DNA of 64,000 nt, taken from the NCBI GenBank assembly GCA_965216425.1, contig CBDCFV010000007.1, forward strand, positions 806,001 through 870,000, written 5' to 3'. Shown piece by piece: positions 17,577-27,185 of the stretch (its first letter is position 1; the number at the start of each line of letters is the position of its first letter). Under the pieces are notes generated by a model, which was not told the DNA's origin, did no database searches, and was given only the letters and a program-made list of their open reading frames with translations. The DNA is from CBDCFV01 sp965216425. GTDB taxonomy: Bacteria > Chloroflexota > Dehalococcoidia > Lucifugimonadales > UBA3495. Both the position numbers and the translations under genes were made by a program.

Positions 17577-18347
17577 CTATTGGGCCGTTAGCCCGCCGTC
17601 GATTACCAACTCGCTTCCAGTCATGAAGGACGACTCGTCGCTGGCCAGGAACAAGACCCCGTAGGCAACGTCTTCCGGTACTCCCAGCCTGCCGATGGGG
17701 TGCCGGGCCAGGTTCATCTCCCGTCCTTCTTCGTCGGCCAGCATGGACTCGGTCATGGCGGTGATGATGACACCGGGATGCACGGAGTTGGCGCGTATAC
17801 CTTCCCTGGCGTACTGAATGGCAGTCGCCTTCGTGAACAGACGAACAGCTCCTTTTGACGCGCCGTAGGCTGAGGTGGTCCCGCCGACCAGTCCAGCCAC
17901 CGACGAGATGTTAATGATAGAGCCGCCGCCCGCCTTGCGCATCTCAGGGATGGCCGCTTTGGTGCCCAGGAACACTCCCTTGGCGTTTACGTCCAGGGTC
18001 CGGTCCCATTGGTCCTCGGTCAGGGTCTCGATGAGGACCCGCTCGCCATCCGGCCCGCGAGGGCTGCCGATACCGGCGTTGTTCACCAAAACGTCCAACT
18101 TGCCGAAACGGCCAACGGCGGTCTCGACGGCCTGCTGCCAGTCTACTTCGCTGGTGACCTCCAACCGGACGTAAACACACTCGCCGCCGCCCTCGTTGAT
18201 TTCAGCCTCCACCTGTTGCCCTTCGGCATCGAGGATGTCTCCGATGACAACTTTAGCCCCTTCCCAGGCAAACATCCTGGCTTCGACTGCGCCCTGTCCT
18301 CTCGCGCCTCCGCTGATCAGCGCAACTTTTCCTTCCAGTCTTGGCAT
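17577..18347 (-). CDS. SDR family oxidoreductase (3-oxoacyl-ACP reductase/glucose-1-dehydrogenase-like)
   Basis: A 256-aa classical NAD(P)-dependent dehydrogenase with all marks: cofactor loop SGGARGQGAVEARMF (residues 12-26; GQG replaces the common GIG), DVLVNNAGIGSP, catalytic Ser in IINISSVAGLVGG, and YGASKGAV with catalytic Tyr and Lys. The end, SSFMTGSELVIDGGLTAQ, is also standard. AAGGGGG precedes ATG. It sits upstream of the SMP-30 lactonase gene on the same strand. Confidence 0.92.
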   Translation of the reverse strand: MPRLEGKVALISGGARGQGAVEARMFAWEGAKVVIGDILDAEGQQVEAEINEGGGECVYVRLEVTSEVDWQQAVETAVGRFGKLDVLVNNAGIGSPRGPDGERVLIETLTEDQWDRTLDVNAKGVFLGTKAAIPEMRKAGGGSIINISSVAGLVGGTTSAYGASKGAVRLFTKATAIQYAREGIRANSVHPGVIITAMTESMLADEEGREMNLARHPIGRLGVPEDVAYGVLFLASDESSFMTGSELVIDGGLTAQ

Positions 18348-18399
18348 GTCTATCCCCCTTGGCGTCGGTTGCGTGACGGTCCGCTCGATTCGGGAACGG

Positions 18400-18819
18400 C
18401 TAGGAATAGTCCCATGAGCGGATCCGTTGGGGTGTCACTTTTATATAAACCGCGTCCTTTCGAGGCTCGATGGGAAGCTCCTGCTCAGGGACACCGCGTA
18501 GTTTCGCGGCTTCACGGGCAAAATACAGGGCATCGGAGGGCTCGGAATGCACCGTTGCGGTGCCCTGGAACATCAAGCCCTTGATGTCCCCCCTCGATTT
18601 GCCGCTCTCCAGTAGCAGGCTCACCTTCGGGTTGTCCTGGATGTTCTTGAGCTTTCTGGTATCGCCCCGGACTCCCATTACGATGTCCTCACCCAGCCGA
18701 AAGTAGCCCAGCGGCACGGTGTGGGGATACCCGTCTGGCCCAATGGTGGTCAACGCAATCCAGCCAGGCTTGCTATCCAGAAATTCGTGGGACTCCTGAA
18801 TGGTCAATTTTCGAGGCAT
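18400..18819 (-). CDS. Pyridoxamine 5'-phosphate oxidase-fold protein (PPOX class, F420/FMN-type)
   Basis: A 139-aa split-barrel protein. PGWIALTTIGPDGYPHTVPLGYF (about residues 18-40; key residues T-GPDG-P) is the first sheet, followed by RGDTRKLKNIQDNPKVSLLLE, a typical cofactor-phosphate region, and GLMFQGTATV. Members of this class reduce or oxidise small molecules with F420 or FMN, or bind heme. ATG 18819 has GAGAGG upstream; a GTG three codons earlier is less likely. Substrate unknown. Confidence 0.82.
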   Translation of the reverse strand: MPRKLTIQESHEFLDSKPGWIALTTIGPDGYPHTVPLGYFRLGEDIVMGVRGDTRKLKNIQDNPKVSLLLESGKSRGDIKGLMFQGTATVHSEPSDALYFAREAAKLRGVPEQELPIEPRKDAVYIKVTPQRIRSWDYS

Positions 18820-18853
18820 CGCCGCCACCTCTCGCGGTAAACCGCTCGTTCAA

Positions 18854-19480
18854 TTAGCGGGGTCGAGCTAACAGGCCGGATGTCAGAACGCGCGGGGTGG
18901 AAACACACGGCGGTACACGCCGGGTGAACCCGAAGCGTGACCGGTAGGTACCTCCGATGTATTCGTGCATCGCGTCCTGGCCCCGCTGATTTTCCCATGC
19001 CAGGGTCTCGGGTACCTTCTCGTGTTCGAACTCATACATGGTCAGGTACTTGGGCCAACCTTCTTCGTCATGGCCCAATACTGAATCGAGCAACCCTGGC
19101 TGAATCTTGTTTAGTTGTGCACAGGGATTCCGTAGGCCGGTGATTTCCACCACGGCGCCCCGGATACGAAGCAACGCGTTGGTCGGAAGACCCAACAGGT
19201 CCACGCCGCCCGTGGTAATGTTCTCGCCCATTTGGCCGTGGGAGACGTCAAACCCGGCCTCTCTCAGTTCGGCGTACATCTCGGAATGGATCAGATGCAC
19301 CTGTCGCAGGTCGGGCTGGTACGGGTTTCAGGCGACCCGTGAGCGGTGTTTGACCGTTGTTCCGGCGTGGGGGGCGTCACCCTCTACCCCTAGACCGACA
19401 AGCAACCGTACCTGTTCCTGATTCGGCTTGATCAGGCTATGAGTCGGACTACAGTTTACCGAGATAACCTCTTCGTTCAT
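18854..19480 (-). pseudogene. MOSC domain protein with in-frame TGA
   Basis: A MOSC (molybdenum cofactor sulfurase C-terminal) protein. ATG 19480 overlaps the S9 peptidase stop (ATGA). It reads EEVISVNCSPTHS, VEGDAPHAGTTVKHRSRVA, then TGA at 19328-19330. The family sequence resumes in the same frame with NPYQPDLRQVHLIHSEMY, GQMGENITTGGVDLL and the conserved Cys motif GLRNPCAQLNKIQPGLL. The stop sits where the family usually has Arg, so a CGA-to-TGA change is the simplest reading. The last 30 residues look unrelated to the family end. There is no hint of a SECIS element. Pseudogene or a single-base error. Confidence 0.75.
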
Positions 19481-21279
19481 CCATTCGCGCCTTGAAGATG
19501 TTGGTCCAGAAAGTCGGCGACAGCCGGGTAGGCGCGCAGCTTGTTGGCCAACCTGACCATGCCGTGTCCCTCATCTTCGAAACGCAGGTATTCAACCGCA
19601 ACATTGTACTCCCGAAGCTCGGCCACCAGCGCCTCCGCCACGCTTATGTTTACCCTGGGGTCGTTGGCCCCATGGACAACGACCATTGGGACCCGGATCT
19701 TCTCCACGTGATTGATGGGCGAAATGGAGCGCAAAAAGTCTCCGTCTTCCTCAATGGTGCCGTACTCGATCTCCCTGAGCTTGCGTCCCTGGGGTTCGGT
19801 GCGCTCCAGGTGCATGATGAAGTCCGCAACACCTCTCTCGTTCACCGCCGCGGCCCACGAGTCCGGGTAGGTGGTCACCGCGGACAAGACCATGAACCCG
19901 CCGTAGGACGGCCCCATAACCGCGATGCGCTCAGGGTGCGCCCAACCAGAGGACCGGAGCCAGGAGTTGGCCGCTTCCAGGTCGGCGACGCTGTCCATCC
20001 GCTTGCGCACGTCGTCCAAGTGGTTATAGGTCCGGCCGTAGCCCGTGCTGCCCCGGACGTTGGTCGCCAGCACCACGTAACCCCGGTTGGCGAAGTACTG
20101 GAGCACCGGCTCGAACACCTGCCGTGTCTGGGCCGACGGACCCCCGTGGACCTGTACGATGGCGGCGTGGCTACTGTCGGGCTTCGCGTTCCGGGGAGCG
20201 TACAGGATGCCCGATATCTCCAGACCGTCCAGCGCTGGGAACCTCACGACCTGTGATTCGACCAGGGCATCCTCGCCCAGGCCCACTCGCGGCGACTGGG
20301 TAACCTGCTGCAAACGCCGCTGCCTCAGATCGTAGCTCCAGACGTCGGACGTGGCCTGGGAACTGTTCAGGGCGAATGCGAACCTGCGCCCGTGGGGTGC
20401 CCAAGTGAGGCCCGAAACCACGCCGAGGGGGAGACCCGGTATCGAGTACTCTTCCGCCGAACGGAGGTCCCGCAAAGTAATTTCAGAGGCGCCGTCAACG
20501 TTCTTGGAATAAACCATCCGACGCTTGTTGGGAGACAGGGCCGCGCTTTCCACGTCCCAGTCCGAAACCAAGTCGAACTCCAGATTGCCGTCCCGCAGGT
20601 CCAACCTTGCCAGTCCCAGGAATTCCTGGGACTGGTCAGTACGCAGGTAGAGAGTCCGGCCATTGGCCGAAAAGCCCGCCGGGTGATATGCCGCCTCGCC
20701 GTCGTGCGGCGTGAGATGCACGGCGTCACCGCTCGCCGCGTCTACCATGTAAAGGTCCGTGCTCTCCGAACGCACTCCTTGCTGGACGATGAGCCGCGTG
20801 CCATCGGGCGTCCAGGAAACAGGATCGGCGGACTCTTCCCCCGAATAGACCAGCCTGGGAGCGTCCTCGTCCAGTGCCTGAATATATACGTCGAACCGTC
20901 TCCGCTCGATCTCGTTTGACGCAAAGGAGAAGGAGTCGCTATCAGGCGACCATTGCCCGAACCTGTGGGAAACGTCTGGGTCAAAGGTAAATGGCCGGAC
21001 GCCGCCTCCTTCGGGGTTGCACACAAGGAGTTGCCAATGCTCGTCGCCTCCGTGGTCCAGGTCGAAGGCCACGTGTTGGCCGGAAGGCGAGAAAACCACT
21101 TGGCCGGTCCTTTCCGTGGCCAGGCTGAGTGGATGGGGCCAACCACCCGACGCCGGTACCACCCAGGGTAAGGGTATCCCGGTTAGGTTGCTCACGAAAG
21201 CGATCCGTTGCCCGTCGGGGCTGTAAGACGGCGCGGAGGCTGACCGGACGTTCAGGTACTGTTCGATTTCGTAAGCCAT
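19477..21279 (-). CDS. S9 family (prolyl-oligopeptidase-type) serine peptidase
   Basis: A 600-aa peptidase with an N-terminal WD40/TolB-like propeller (repeats such as SYSPDGQRIAFVSN, FSPSGQHVAFDLD, WSPDSDSFSFASN, about residues 10-340) and a C-terminal alpha/beta hydrolase domain. Catalytic Ser is in GPSYGGFMVLSAVT, Asp in VHGANDPRVN and His in DEGHGM. Such enzymes release acyl-amino acids or dipeptides from short peptides. No signal peptide, so cytoplasmic. ATG 21279 has GAGGTG upstream; the earlier in-frame ATG lacks one. It shares the start of the MOSC gene by a 4-base overlap. Confidence 0.9.
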   Translation of the reverse strand: MAYEIEQYLNVRSASAPSYSPDGQRIAFVSNLTGIPLPWVVPASGGWPHPLSLATERTGQVVFSPSGQHVAFDLDHGGDEHWQLLVCNPEGGGVRPFTFDPDVSHRFGQWSPDSDSFSFASNEIERRRFDVYIQALDEDAPRLVYSGEESADPVSWTPDGTRLIVQQGVRSESTDLYMVDAASGDAVHLTPHDGEAAYHPAGFSANGRTLYLRTDQSQEFLGLARLDLRDGNLEFDLVSDWDVESAALSPNKRRMVYSKNVDGASEITLRDLRSAEEYSIPGLPLGVVSGLTWAPHGRRFAFALNSSQATSDVWSYDLRQRRLQQVTQSPRVGLGEDALVESQVVRFPALDGLEISGILYAPRNAKPDSSHAAIVQVHGGPSAQTRQVFEPVLQYFANRGYVVLATNVRGSTGYGRTYNHLDDVRKRMDSVADLEAANSWLRSSGWAHPERIAVMGPSYGGFMVLSAVTTYPDSWAAAVNERGVADFIMHLERTEPQGRKLREIEYGTIEEDGDFLRSISPINHVEKIRVPMVVVHGANDPRVNISVAEALVAELREYNVAVEYLRFEDEGHGMVRLANKLRAYPAVADFLDQHLQGANG

Positions 21280-21437
21280 CCGTTGCACCTCACAATCGGT
21301 GATGATGAGGCAGTTCATGAAGGCGTGCCAGCGTGCCGGAAGGGTATCCTTCGATGCTCCAGGTGTCAATATAGAAGCGCCGAGCCGCCGGGGTTGCCCG
21401 ATCCCGCTTCAGTGAATAGGATATAGGTTAATCGAAC

Positions 21438-22346
21438 GTGACAATACAATATAGGGGACAGGAGTCGGCGTTGCGAAATCCCACGGACCGCCAGCACCCA
21501 ACGGAACACTGGACTACCATCGGCGAACTCCGGGTCCGGTACCTGGACTGGGGCGGCGACGGCGAACCGGTCATGCTCATGCACGGACTCGCGTCCTCGG
21601 CCCACTGGTATGAGCTCCTCGCCAGCCATCTGCGCCACAAATACCGGCTCTTCGCCGCCGATGCCAGAGGCCACGGCCAGACCACCCAGGCCATAGGCGG
21701 GTATGATTGGCAGACTCTGTCAGCCGACGGTGTGGGACTTATGGACCATCTCGGCGTGTCGCGCGCTGCCGTCTTCGGACACTCTTGGGGAGCAACCGTA
21801 GCCCTCAACGTGGCCGCCCGTTTCCCGGACCGCATAGCCGCCCTGGGACTGATCGACGGCGGCGCGGGTAGACGAGGCGGTCTCCGGGAACCGTGGGAGG
21901 TCGTCAAGGCCAGGGTCCGGCCCAGGGACGTGACGGGGAACAGAGAGCAATTCTTGGACCGCCTGCGCCACCAGCTGTCTTTTTGCTGGAACGACCAGAT
22001 CGAACGCATCGTCCAGACCATGGTGTATGAGGACCAGGAAGGACAGATTCAGGACATCTTGCGCCCCGAAAATCACCTACAGGTAATGCACGCTATGTGG
22101 GAAGAGCCGGCCTCCGAGCTCTATTCCAGGATTACCTGCCCGACGGTTATTATCCCGGCGGGCCCGACACCTGAACGCGCGGATAGCGAGCGGGCCAGGC
22201 AGAAGCAGGCTGGCGTCGACGCCGCCGGAAAGGCCATCCCGCGATGCCGGGTGTGCTGGATACCTGAGACCGTTCACGACATCGGCTACCATAAGCCCGA
22301 GGAATTGGCCCAGGTTATGGACGAGTTTCTTTCGGGTCTTGGCTGA
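21438..22346 (+). CDS. Alpha/beta hydrolase
   Basis: A 302-aa single-domain hydrolase. The oxyanion strand reads VMLMHGLASSAHWYELLA, followed by ADARGHGQTT, the nucleophile elbow VFGHSWGATVALNVA and the catalytic His in PETVHDIGYHKP. GTG start. It diverges from the S9 peptidase gene and precedes the aminopeptidase P gene by 77 nt. Substrate is not predictable (esters, amides or C-C bonds). Confidence 0.87.
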   Translation: MTIQYRGQESALRNPTDRQHPTEHWTTIGELRVRYLDWGGDGEPVMLMHGLASSAHWYELLASHLRHKYRLFAADARGHGQTTQAIGGYDWQTLSADGVGLMDHLGVSRAAVFGHSWGATVALNVAARFPDRIAALGLIDGGAGRRGGLREPWEVVKARVRPRDVTGNREQFLDRLRHQLSFCWNDQIERIVQTMVYEDQEGQIQDILRPENHLQVMHAMWEEPASELYSRITCPTVIIPAGPTPERADSERARQKQAGVDAAGKAIPRCRVCWIPETVHDIGYHKPEELAQVMDEFLSGLG

Positions 22347-22423
22347 CCGTCAGCATAGTGACAGGCCCCGATCAACTCTCCCCGGGAGGCGTCGGGGTCC
22401 AGATTCGTCTCAGAGGAGCATCG

Positions 22424-24244
22424 ATGATCATGGCAGATACCAAACAGACGCTCTCCAACCGGCTTACCAAACTCTACCGGCGGATGGAAGAGGCACAGGT
22501 GGACGCCTATCTTGTGCTCTCCTCCGATGCCCACCTGAACGAGTATGTGCCCGAATATACGCGCCGCCGGACGGCCATCACCGGGTTCCGGGGCTCCGCC
22601 GGCGACGTCCTGGTCTGCCGGGATGGGAGCCATATGTTCGTAGACTCCCGATACCACATTCAGGCGGACGACGAGGTCGACCACAACAATTTCCGTATCC
22701 ACAAGCTCGGACTGGCTGAGGAAAAGTCCCTCAGCCAGTGGTTGACCGAGATGGAAAGGGAACGGGGCAGCATACGCGTGGGATTCGACCCCTTAGTGGT
22801 CTCGATGCAGGCCCACTCCGTGTACAAGGCTGCCTTAAAATCTCCAGATTCCGCCCTGGTGCCGGTCAACGACAACCTGGTGGACGCCATATGGGATGAG
22901 CAACCGCCGCCGCCAGCCAATCCCATATATCAGTTGCCGGACGACCTCACCGGTTGCGGCGTCGCCGAGAAGCTGTCCGACATCCGCAAAGAGATGGAGG
23001 ATGCGGGAGCCACTCTGCTCGTGCTGACCAAGCTGGACGAGACCGCATGGGTAACGAACCTCCGGGGCACGGATATCGCCTACAATCCCGTGTTCGAGGG
23101 CTATCTGGTCATTGACCGGGAGCGTGCCACTTGCTTCACTCGAGTTTCGCCTCCCGCGGACGTGACAGATGCCCTGGCCTCGTTAATCGACTTTGAACCA
23201 TACGACGCCTACGCCAACGCGATGAAGCGTTACGGCGCGGAAGCCTCGGGCATGGTCTGGCTGGACCCCAGCGGGACCACGATGGGTACCAGGTTGATGC
23301 TCCACGAAGACCAGAAGCTGCACGAGAAGCCCAATCCGACAGTGGCGCTAAAGGCAATCAAGAACGAAACGGAGATTGCCGCCTCCCGAAACTCCCACCG
23401 GCACGCCGCCGCAGCCAAAATCCGCAGCTTCAAGCGCCTGCAGGACTCGATCAAGGCGGGCGAGACGGTCAGCGAGGTCGGTTACAGTCAGATATTGTAC
23501 GAAGAGTACTCCAGCGAGGAAGGTTTCTACGACCTCAGCTTCACCACCATCGCCGCTGCCGGAGCCAACGGGGCGATCGTCCACTACGCCGACGCCAGCC
23601 CCGACGTTCCGCTCCGCGACGGTGAGTTGTTCCTGGTTGACTCCGGCGTACAGCTAATGGGCGGCACTACCGACGATACGCGCACGGTGATCATCGGCGA
23701 ACCGTCGGAACGCCAGAAAGAAGTCTACACCCTGGTCTTGCGAGGCCACATCAACCTCGCGATGCAGAAATTCCCCGAGGGAACCGGAGGGATTGCCCTG
23801 GACGCCCTGGCGCGCACGTTCCTGTGGAACGCTGGACTCGACTACGGGCACGGAACGGGCCACGGCGTCGGCGCCTTTCTGAACGTCCACGAAGGACCCC
23901 AGCGAATCACACCGATGGGGGCCGACGAGCCGTTCAAGATCGGGATGATTGTCTCCAACGAACCCGGCTACTACGAGGCGGGATGGGGCGGCGTGCGCTT
24001 GGAAAACCTATACGTTGTCACCCCCGACGAGGAGATGCCCGGGCATCCCGACGGCCGGAAGTGGCTACGGATGGAAGCGCTGACCCTGATTCCCTTCGAC
24101 AAGGGACTCATTGACTGGGACCAGCTTTCCAGTGGGGAACGCGAGTGGCTGGAAGGATACCACCGGCAGGTATGGGACACCATCGCTCCCATGCTGGGGG
24201 ACGGGGACCGGGAGTGGTTGCGGGAGGCTTGCCAGACCCCCTAA
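22424..24244 (+). CDS. Aminopeptidase P family protein (Xaa-Pro aminopeptidase, M24B)
   Basis: A 606-aa dinuclear metallopeptidase removing an N-terminal residue before proline. It has the long three-domain form: two creatinase-like domains (TGFRGSAGDVLVCRDG; TAWVTNLRGTDIAYNPVFE) and a C-terminal pita-bread catalytic domain. Metal ligands: Asp in LVDSGVQ, Asp in GGTTDDTRTV, His in GHGTGHGVGAFLNVHEGP, Glu in NEPGYYEAGWGGVRLEN. Residue IVHYADASPD is also typical. ATG 22424 has GAGGAG at 5 nt; the open frame begins 22 codons earlier. With the S9 peptidase it makes a small peptide-degradation cluster. Confidence 0.92.
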   Translation: MIMADTKQTLSNRLTKLYRRMEEAQVDAYLVLSSDAHLNEYVPEYTRRRTAITGFRGSAGDVLVCRDGSHMFVDSRYHIQADDEVDHNNFRIHKLGLAEEKSLSQWLTEMERERGSIRVGFDPLVVSMQAHSVYKAALKSPDSALVPVNDNLVDAIWDEQPPPPANPIYQLPDDLTGCGVAEKLSDIRKEMEDAGATLLVLTKLDETAWVTNLRGTDIAYNPVFEGYLVIDRERATCFTRVSPPADVTDALASLIDFEPYDAYANAMKRYGAEASGMVWLDPSGTTMGTRLMLHEDQKLHEKPNPTVALKAIKNETEIAASRNSHRHAAAAKIRSFKRLQDSIKAGETVSEVGYSQILYEEYSSEEGFYDLSFTTIAAAGANGAIVHYADASPDVPLRDGELFLVDSGVQLMGGTTDDTRTVIIGEPSERQKEVYTLVLRGHINLAMQKFPEGTGGIALDALARTFLWNAGLDYGHGTGHGVGAFLNVHEGPQRITPMGADEPFKIGMIVSNEPGYYEAGWGGVRLENLYVVTPDEEMPGHPDGRKWLRMEALTLIPFDKGLIDWDQLSSGEREWLEGYHRQVWDTIAPMLGDGDREWLREACQTP

Positions 24245-24283
24245 CGAGGAGGAGCCTCCACCTTACGCCCGTGTAGCCGAAAC

Positions 24284-24415
24284 CTACCCGTTCTCCGCGG
24301 GCGCGAATTTCATAGATAGCGAGTTGACACAGTGGCGCGTATTGGTCGCCGTCAGGAATTCGTCCACGAACGCGTGACCCAGATGGCCGCCGCAATTGCC
24401 GCATTCGATCTCGAT
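24284..24415 (-). pseudogene. MsrB C-terminal fragment
   Basis: About 43 residues of the end of a methionine-R-sulfoxide reductase: the second zinc CxxC pair followed by the active strand (CGNCGGHLGHAF), and the catalytic-Cys strand TRHCVNSLSMKF. The N-terminal two thirds are replaced by a helicase-like fragment on the other strand, so the gene was cut by a rearrangement. Confidence 0.75.
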
Positions 24416-24420
24416 CCGGC

Positions 24421-24846
24421 AACAGCGTGTTTCTGCGTCTCTCCGACGTGGCCTCGGGCTTGCCGCCCTACCAGGAGCAGGTGCTGCTGTCGGGCATGGA
24501 CCGGGAGCCGGACCACACCGGCCTCCCCCAGCGTAAAGCCTACGACGTGGTGTTCGACACGCTTCGGCAGGCGTTGGCGGAGGCGTGGGCCAAGGGTTCC
24601 AAGCGGCTCTTGGCGACGTACTTGCAGACGCTGCTGGCCTATCCCGGCACCTGCACCAGGGGGGAGACGGCCTTCGACCCCCGGACCGGTAACGTCCGCA
24701 GGTGCCGCCCTGTCCGAGGACAAGCTCTATCCGAAAGAGCAATCCTTGGTGGGCCTGGTGGCAGCGGAAAGGCTGGCGGGCCGCAAGGTACTGGTCTACG
24801 CCACCCACACCGGAACGCGGGACATCACCGAGCGGATGGAGCGGCC
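24421..24846 (+). pseudogene. Fragment of SNF2-like helicase from a mobile element
   Basis: Internal piece of a large DEAD/SNF2-type helicase as carried by plasmids or integrative elements. LPPYQEQVLLSGMD, AYDVVFDTLRQALAEAW and LLATYLQTLLAYPGTC in one frame, then, after a frameshift near 24690, LSEDKLYPKEQSLVGLVAAE and VLVYATHTGTRDITERME in another. Both ends are missing. It joins MsrB sequence on the left and IS5 sequence on the right. Confidence 0.55.
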
Positions 24847-25399
24847 TGATTCCCTGGGAACGGCTGGAGGAGTGCATCCGGCCGGTCTACCCCAAGGCCG
24901 GAAAGGGCCGTCGGCCTTACCCATTGCCGGTGATGCTGCGGATTCACTGCGTGCAATTGTTCTACAACCTCAGCGATCCAGGCATGGAGGATCTGCTCTA
25001 CGAGGCCGAATCGGTCAGGCGGTTCACTGGGCTGAGGCTGTCGGACGCCCTGCCCGACGAGACCACGATTCTGAACTTCCGTCACCTTCTTGAGGGGCAC
25101 GAATTGGGGAAGGGACTGTTTGAGGAGATCAACGCCCATCTGGAGTCTCAGGGACTGCGCTTGCGGGAGGGAACTATCGTGGACACCAGCATCACCCTGG
25201 CTCCGTCGTCCACCAAGAACCGTGCTGGGGAGCGAGGAGACATTGGTCGAGAAGCTCAAGGCGTCGGTGAGGGCGAAGAGCCTGCCCCCGAGTCCCATCG
25301 GGGGTGCGCTACCGCGGCCTGGCGAAGAACACTCAGCGCCTGGCAATGCTGCTGGGTCTGGGCAACCTGATGACGGCCCACCGGCATCTGACGGCGTAG
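24847..25399 (+). pseudogene. IS5-family transposase remnant
   Basis: IPWERLEECIRPVYPKAGKG, YNLSDPGMEDLLYEAESVRRF, LPDETTILNFRHLLEGHELG and GTIVDTSITLAPSSTKN are the N-terminal half of an IS5-type transposase. The centre is deleted, then LVEKLKASVRAK, hairpin insertion e, and in another frame VRYRGLAKNTQRLAMLLGLG up to TAG 25397-25399. The central part holding later catalytic residues is gone, so it is inactive. A perfect stem (CGCTGGGCTGA / TCAGCCCAGCG, 25409-25431) follows the stop and may be a terminator or IS-end feature. Confidence 0.78.
25279..25303 (+). repeat. AGCCTGC-hairpin insertion e (in IS5 transposase)
   Basis: 25 nt: leader AGCCTGC, stem CCCCGA / TCGGGG, loop GTCCCA. Flanks GCGAAG and GTGCGC. 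Without it the frame reads RAK-VRYRGLAKN; the family usually has more residues (VEHPFxVIK type) at this point, so here the hairpin coincides with or replaced a small deletion. Confidence 0.7.
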
Positions 25400-25610
25400 C
25401 GGCCCGCCCGCTGGGCTGAATCAGCCCAGCGCCGCCGCTCCAGACTCCCAAGGCCCCTGCTGGGGGGTAGTTCAGAGGCGATGGGCCATCAGCAACAGGG
25501 GCAAAGGGCGGCTCACAACGCGTATCCTGGTCCAATAAACCCAAACCGCCCAATCTGGTCTTGTTCAGACCATCCTTAGACCATAGATTTCAGACAGCGG
25601 TAAGGCGGGG

Positions 25611-27185
25611 TTAAGCCGACGCAATCCAGTCGACGGCACGTTCCCCTATCATGACAACCGTTGCATGGCTACCACCTGACCTTGTAACCCGCGGCATCAC
25701 CGACGCATCGACCACCGACAACCCCTTTACTCCCTTGACGCTGCAGTATTGATCAACAACCGCCATTGGGTCTGAATCCGGGCCCATCTTGCACGTGCCG
25801 GACACATGCCTGGCTGTTCCAACGGTTTGGCGTATATAAAGGTCCAAAGCGTCGTCGTCGGCCAGGATGTCATCCGTTGGGTGGAGCCGGTAATCGGCCA
25901 CGTCTTTATACGCATTGGATTCAAGGAATCTAATCGCCATTCGCACGCCTTCCCGCACCCGACGAATGTCGTTTGGATGCTGAAGATAGCGGTAGTTAAA
26001 GGCCGGCTGCACTGAGGGATCGGCAGACGCAAGCCTGACGTATCCTGAGCCGTCGGGTAGCCCGAGCGTGCACGAGATTCGCGCCACCTGGTCCGGAGGA
26101 ACTTCATCGTTCAGGTACTTGGTCCGGAAACCGGGGACGCGCTCCGGCCGTTCGTCAACCATTGGGGTGGTCCTCAGCAACATATCATTGGCTTCGCTGG
26201 ACCCGTGGGAGGTGTAGTGTAAACAAAAGCGCGCCGAATCGGCATCACCAGCCAGGGTCATTCCGTCTTTCACTTTAAAGGTAATCTGGGCGCTCAGGTG
26301 GTTAAATAGGTTCTGTCCCACTCCGGGAAGCTCATGAACGAGAGGTATCCCAAATTGTTGAAGTTGGTCATTGGGGCCGATTCCCGATAGCATGAGCAGG
26401 TGGGGCGACTTGATAGCCCCAGCGCTCAACACAACCCGGTCTGCTTCAACGTTGAAAATCTCGCCTCCGCTTTCTACTTCCACACCGACGGCCTTTAGAT
26501 CCTTGATCAATACTTTCCTGACGAAAACCCCTCCCCTCACCGTAAGGTTAAGACGGTGGCGCATGGGATTTAGGTGAGTGATAGCAGCGCTCATCCTCCA
26601 GCCGTCCAGGTTGTTTGAGGGCCACACGCCAATGCCCGAGGGGTTCGGGCCATTGGTATCCTCGACTGCCCCATAACCCGCCTCCAAACAGGCTGCGTGG
26701 AAGGCCTTTTGGATGTCTGTCCAGGGCCCGGATTGACGACGCCTTACTGGCATCGGTCCGTCGGTTCCATGAAAATCATCCCGAATGTCGAGATCGTGCT
26801 CAGATTTTCTGAAGTAAGGCAGTACCTTGTCATAAGACCATTCATCGTTGCCCATACCTGACCAAGAGTCGAAATCCTCAGGTAACCCCCTTTGCATTGC
26901 CTGACCGTTGATGGACGACCCTCCTCCGATCACCTTGCCCTGCGCTACGTGGATCTCCCCTTGCTCCTCGGTGATCGTTCCCCGCAGGGCCCAGTTATGT
27001 TCCGAGTCTGGGGATTCTGCAAAACTTGTGTGGCCGAACTTTATCTCGTCCGGAAGATAGGCTGGATCAGGGTAATCTGGCCCGGCTTCCAGCAACAGAA
27101 CGGAGGTATTCGCGTTTTCAGCCAATCTGCTGGCCAACACCGATCCAGCCGCTCCCCCACCGACGATTACAACGTCATATTTCAT
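25611..27185 (-). CDS. GMC family FAD-dependent oxidoreductase (choline/alcohol dehydrogenase-like)
   Basis: A 524-aa flavoenzyme. The FAD-binding fold starts YDVVIVGGGAAGSVLASRLAE with the dinucleotide motif at residues 8-13, LLLEAGPDYPD, GKVIGGGSSINGQAMQRG (GMC signature 1), and SAGAIKSPHLLMLSGIGP (signature 2). The C-terminal catalytic His is in TARHVSGTCKMG, with SVVDASVMPRVTRSGGSHATVVMIGERA at the FAD site (key residues VVDASVMP, HATV, GERA). It oxidises a primary alcohol to an aldehyde by family. ATG 27185 is preceded by AAGGAGG; the longer frame is not supported. Confidence 0.92.
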   Translation of the reverse strand: MKYDVVIVGGGAAGSVLASRLAENANTSVLLLEAGPDYPDPAYLPDEIKFGHTSFAESPDSEHNWALRGTITEEQGEIHVAQGKVIGGGSSINGQAMQRGLPEDFDSWSGMGNDEWSYDKVLPYFRKSEHDLDIRDDFHGTDGPMPVRRRQSGPWTDIQKAFHAACLEAGYGAVEDTNGPNPSGIGVWPSNNLDGWRMSAAITHLNPMRHRLNLTVRGGVFVRKVLIKDLKAVGVEVESGGEIFNVEADRVVLSAGAIKSPHLLMLSGIGPNDQLQQFGIPLVHELPGVGQNLFNHLSAQITFKVKDGMTLAGDADSARFCLHYTSHGSSEANDMLLRTTPMVDERPERVPGFRTKYLNDEVPPDQVARISCTLGLPDGSGYVRLASADPSVQPAFNYRYLQHPNDIRRVREGVRMAIRFLESNAYKDVADYRLHPTDDILADDDALDLYIRQTVGTARHVSGTCKMGPDSDPMAVVDQYCSVKGVKGLSVVDASVMPRVTRSGGSHATVVMIGERAVDWIASA

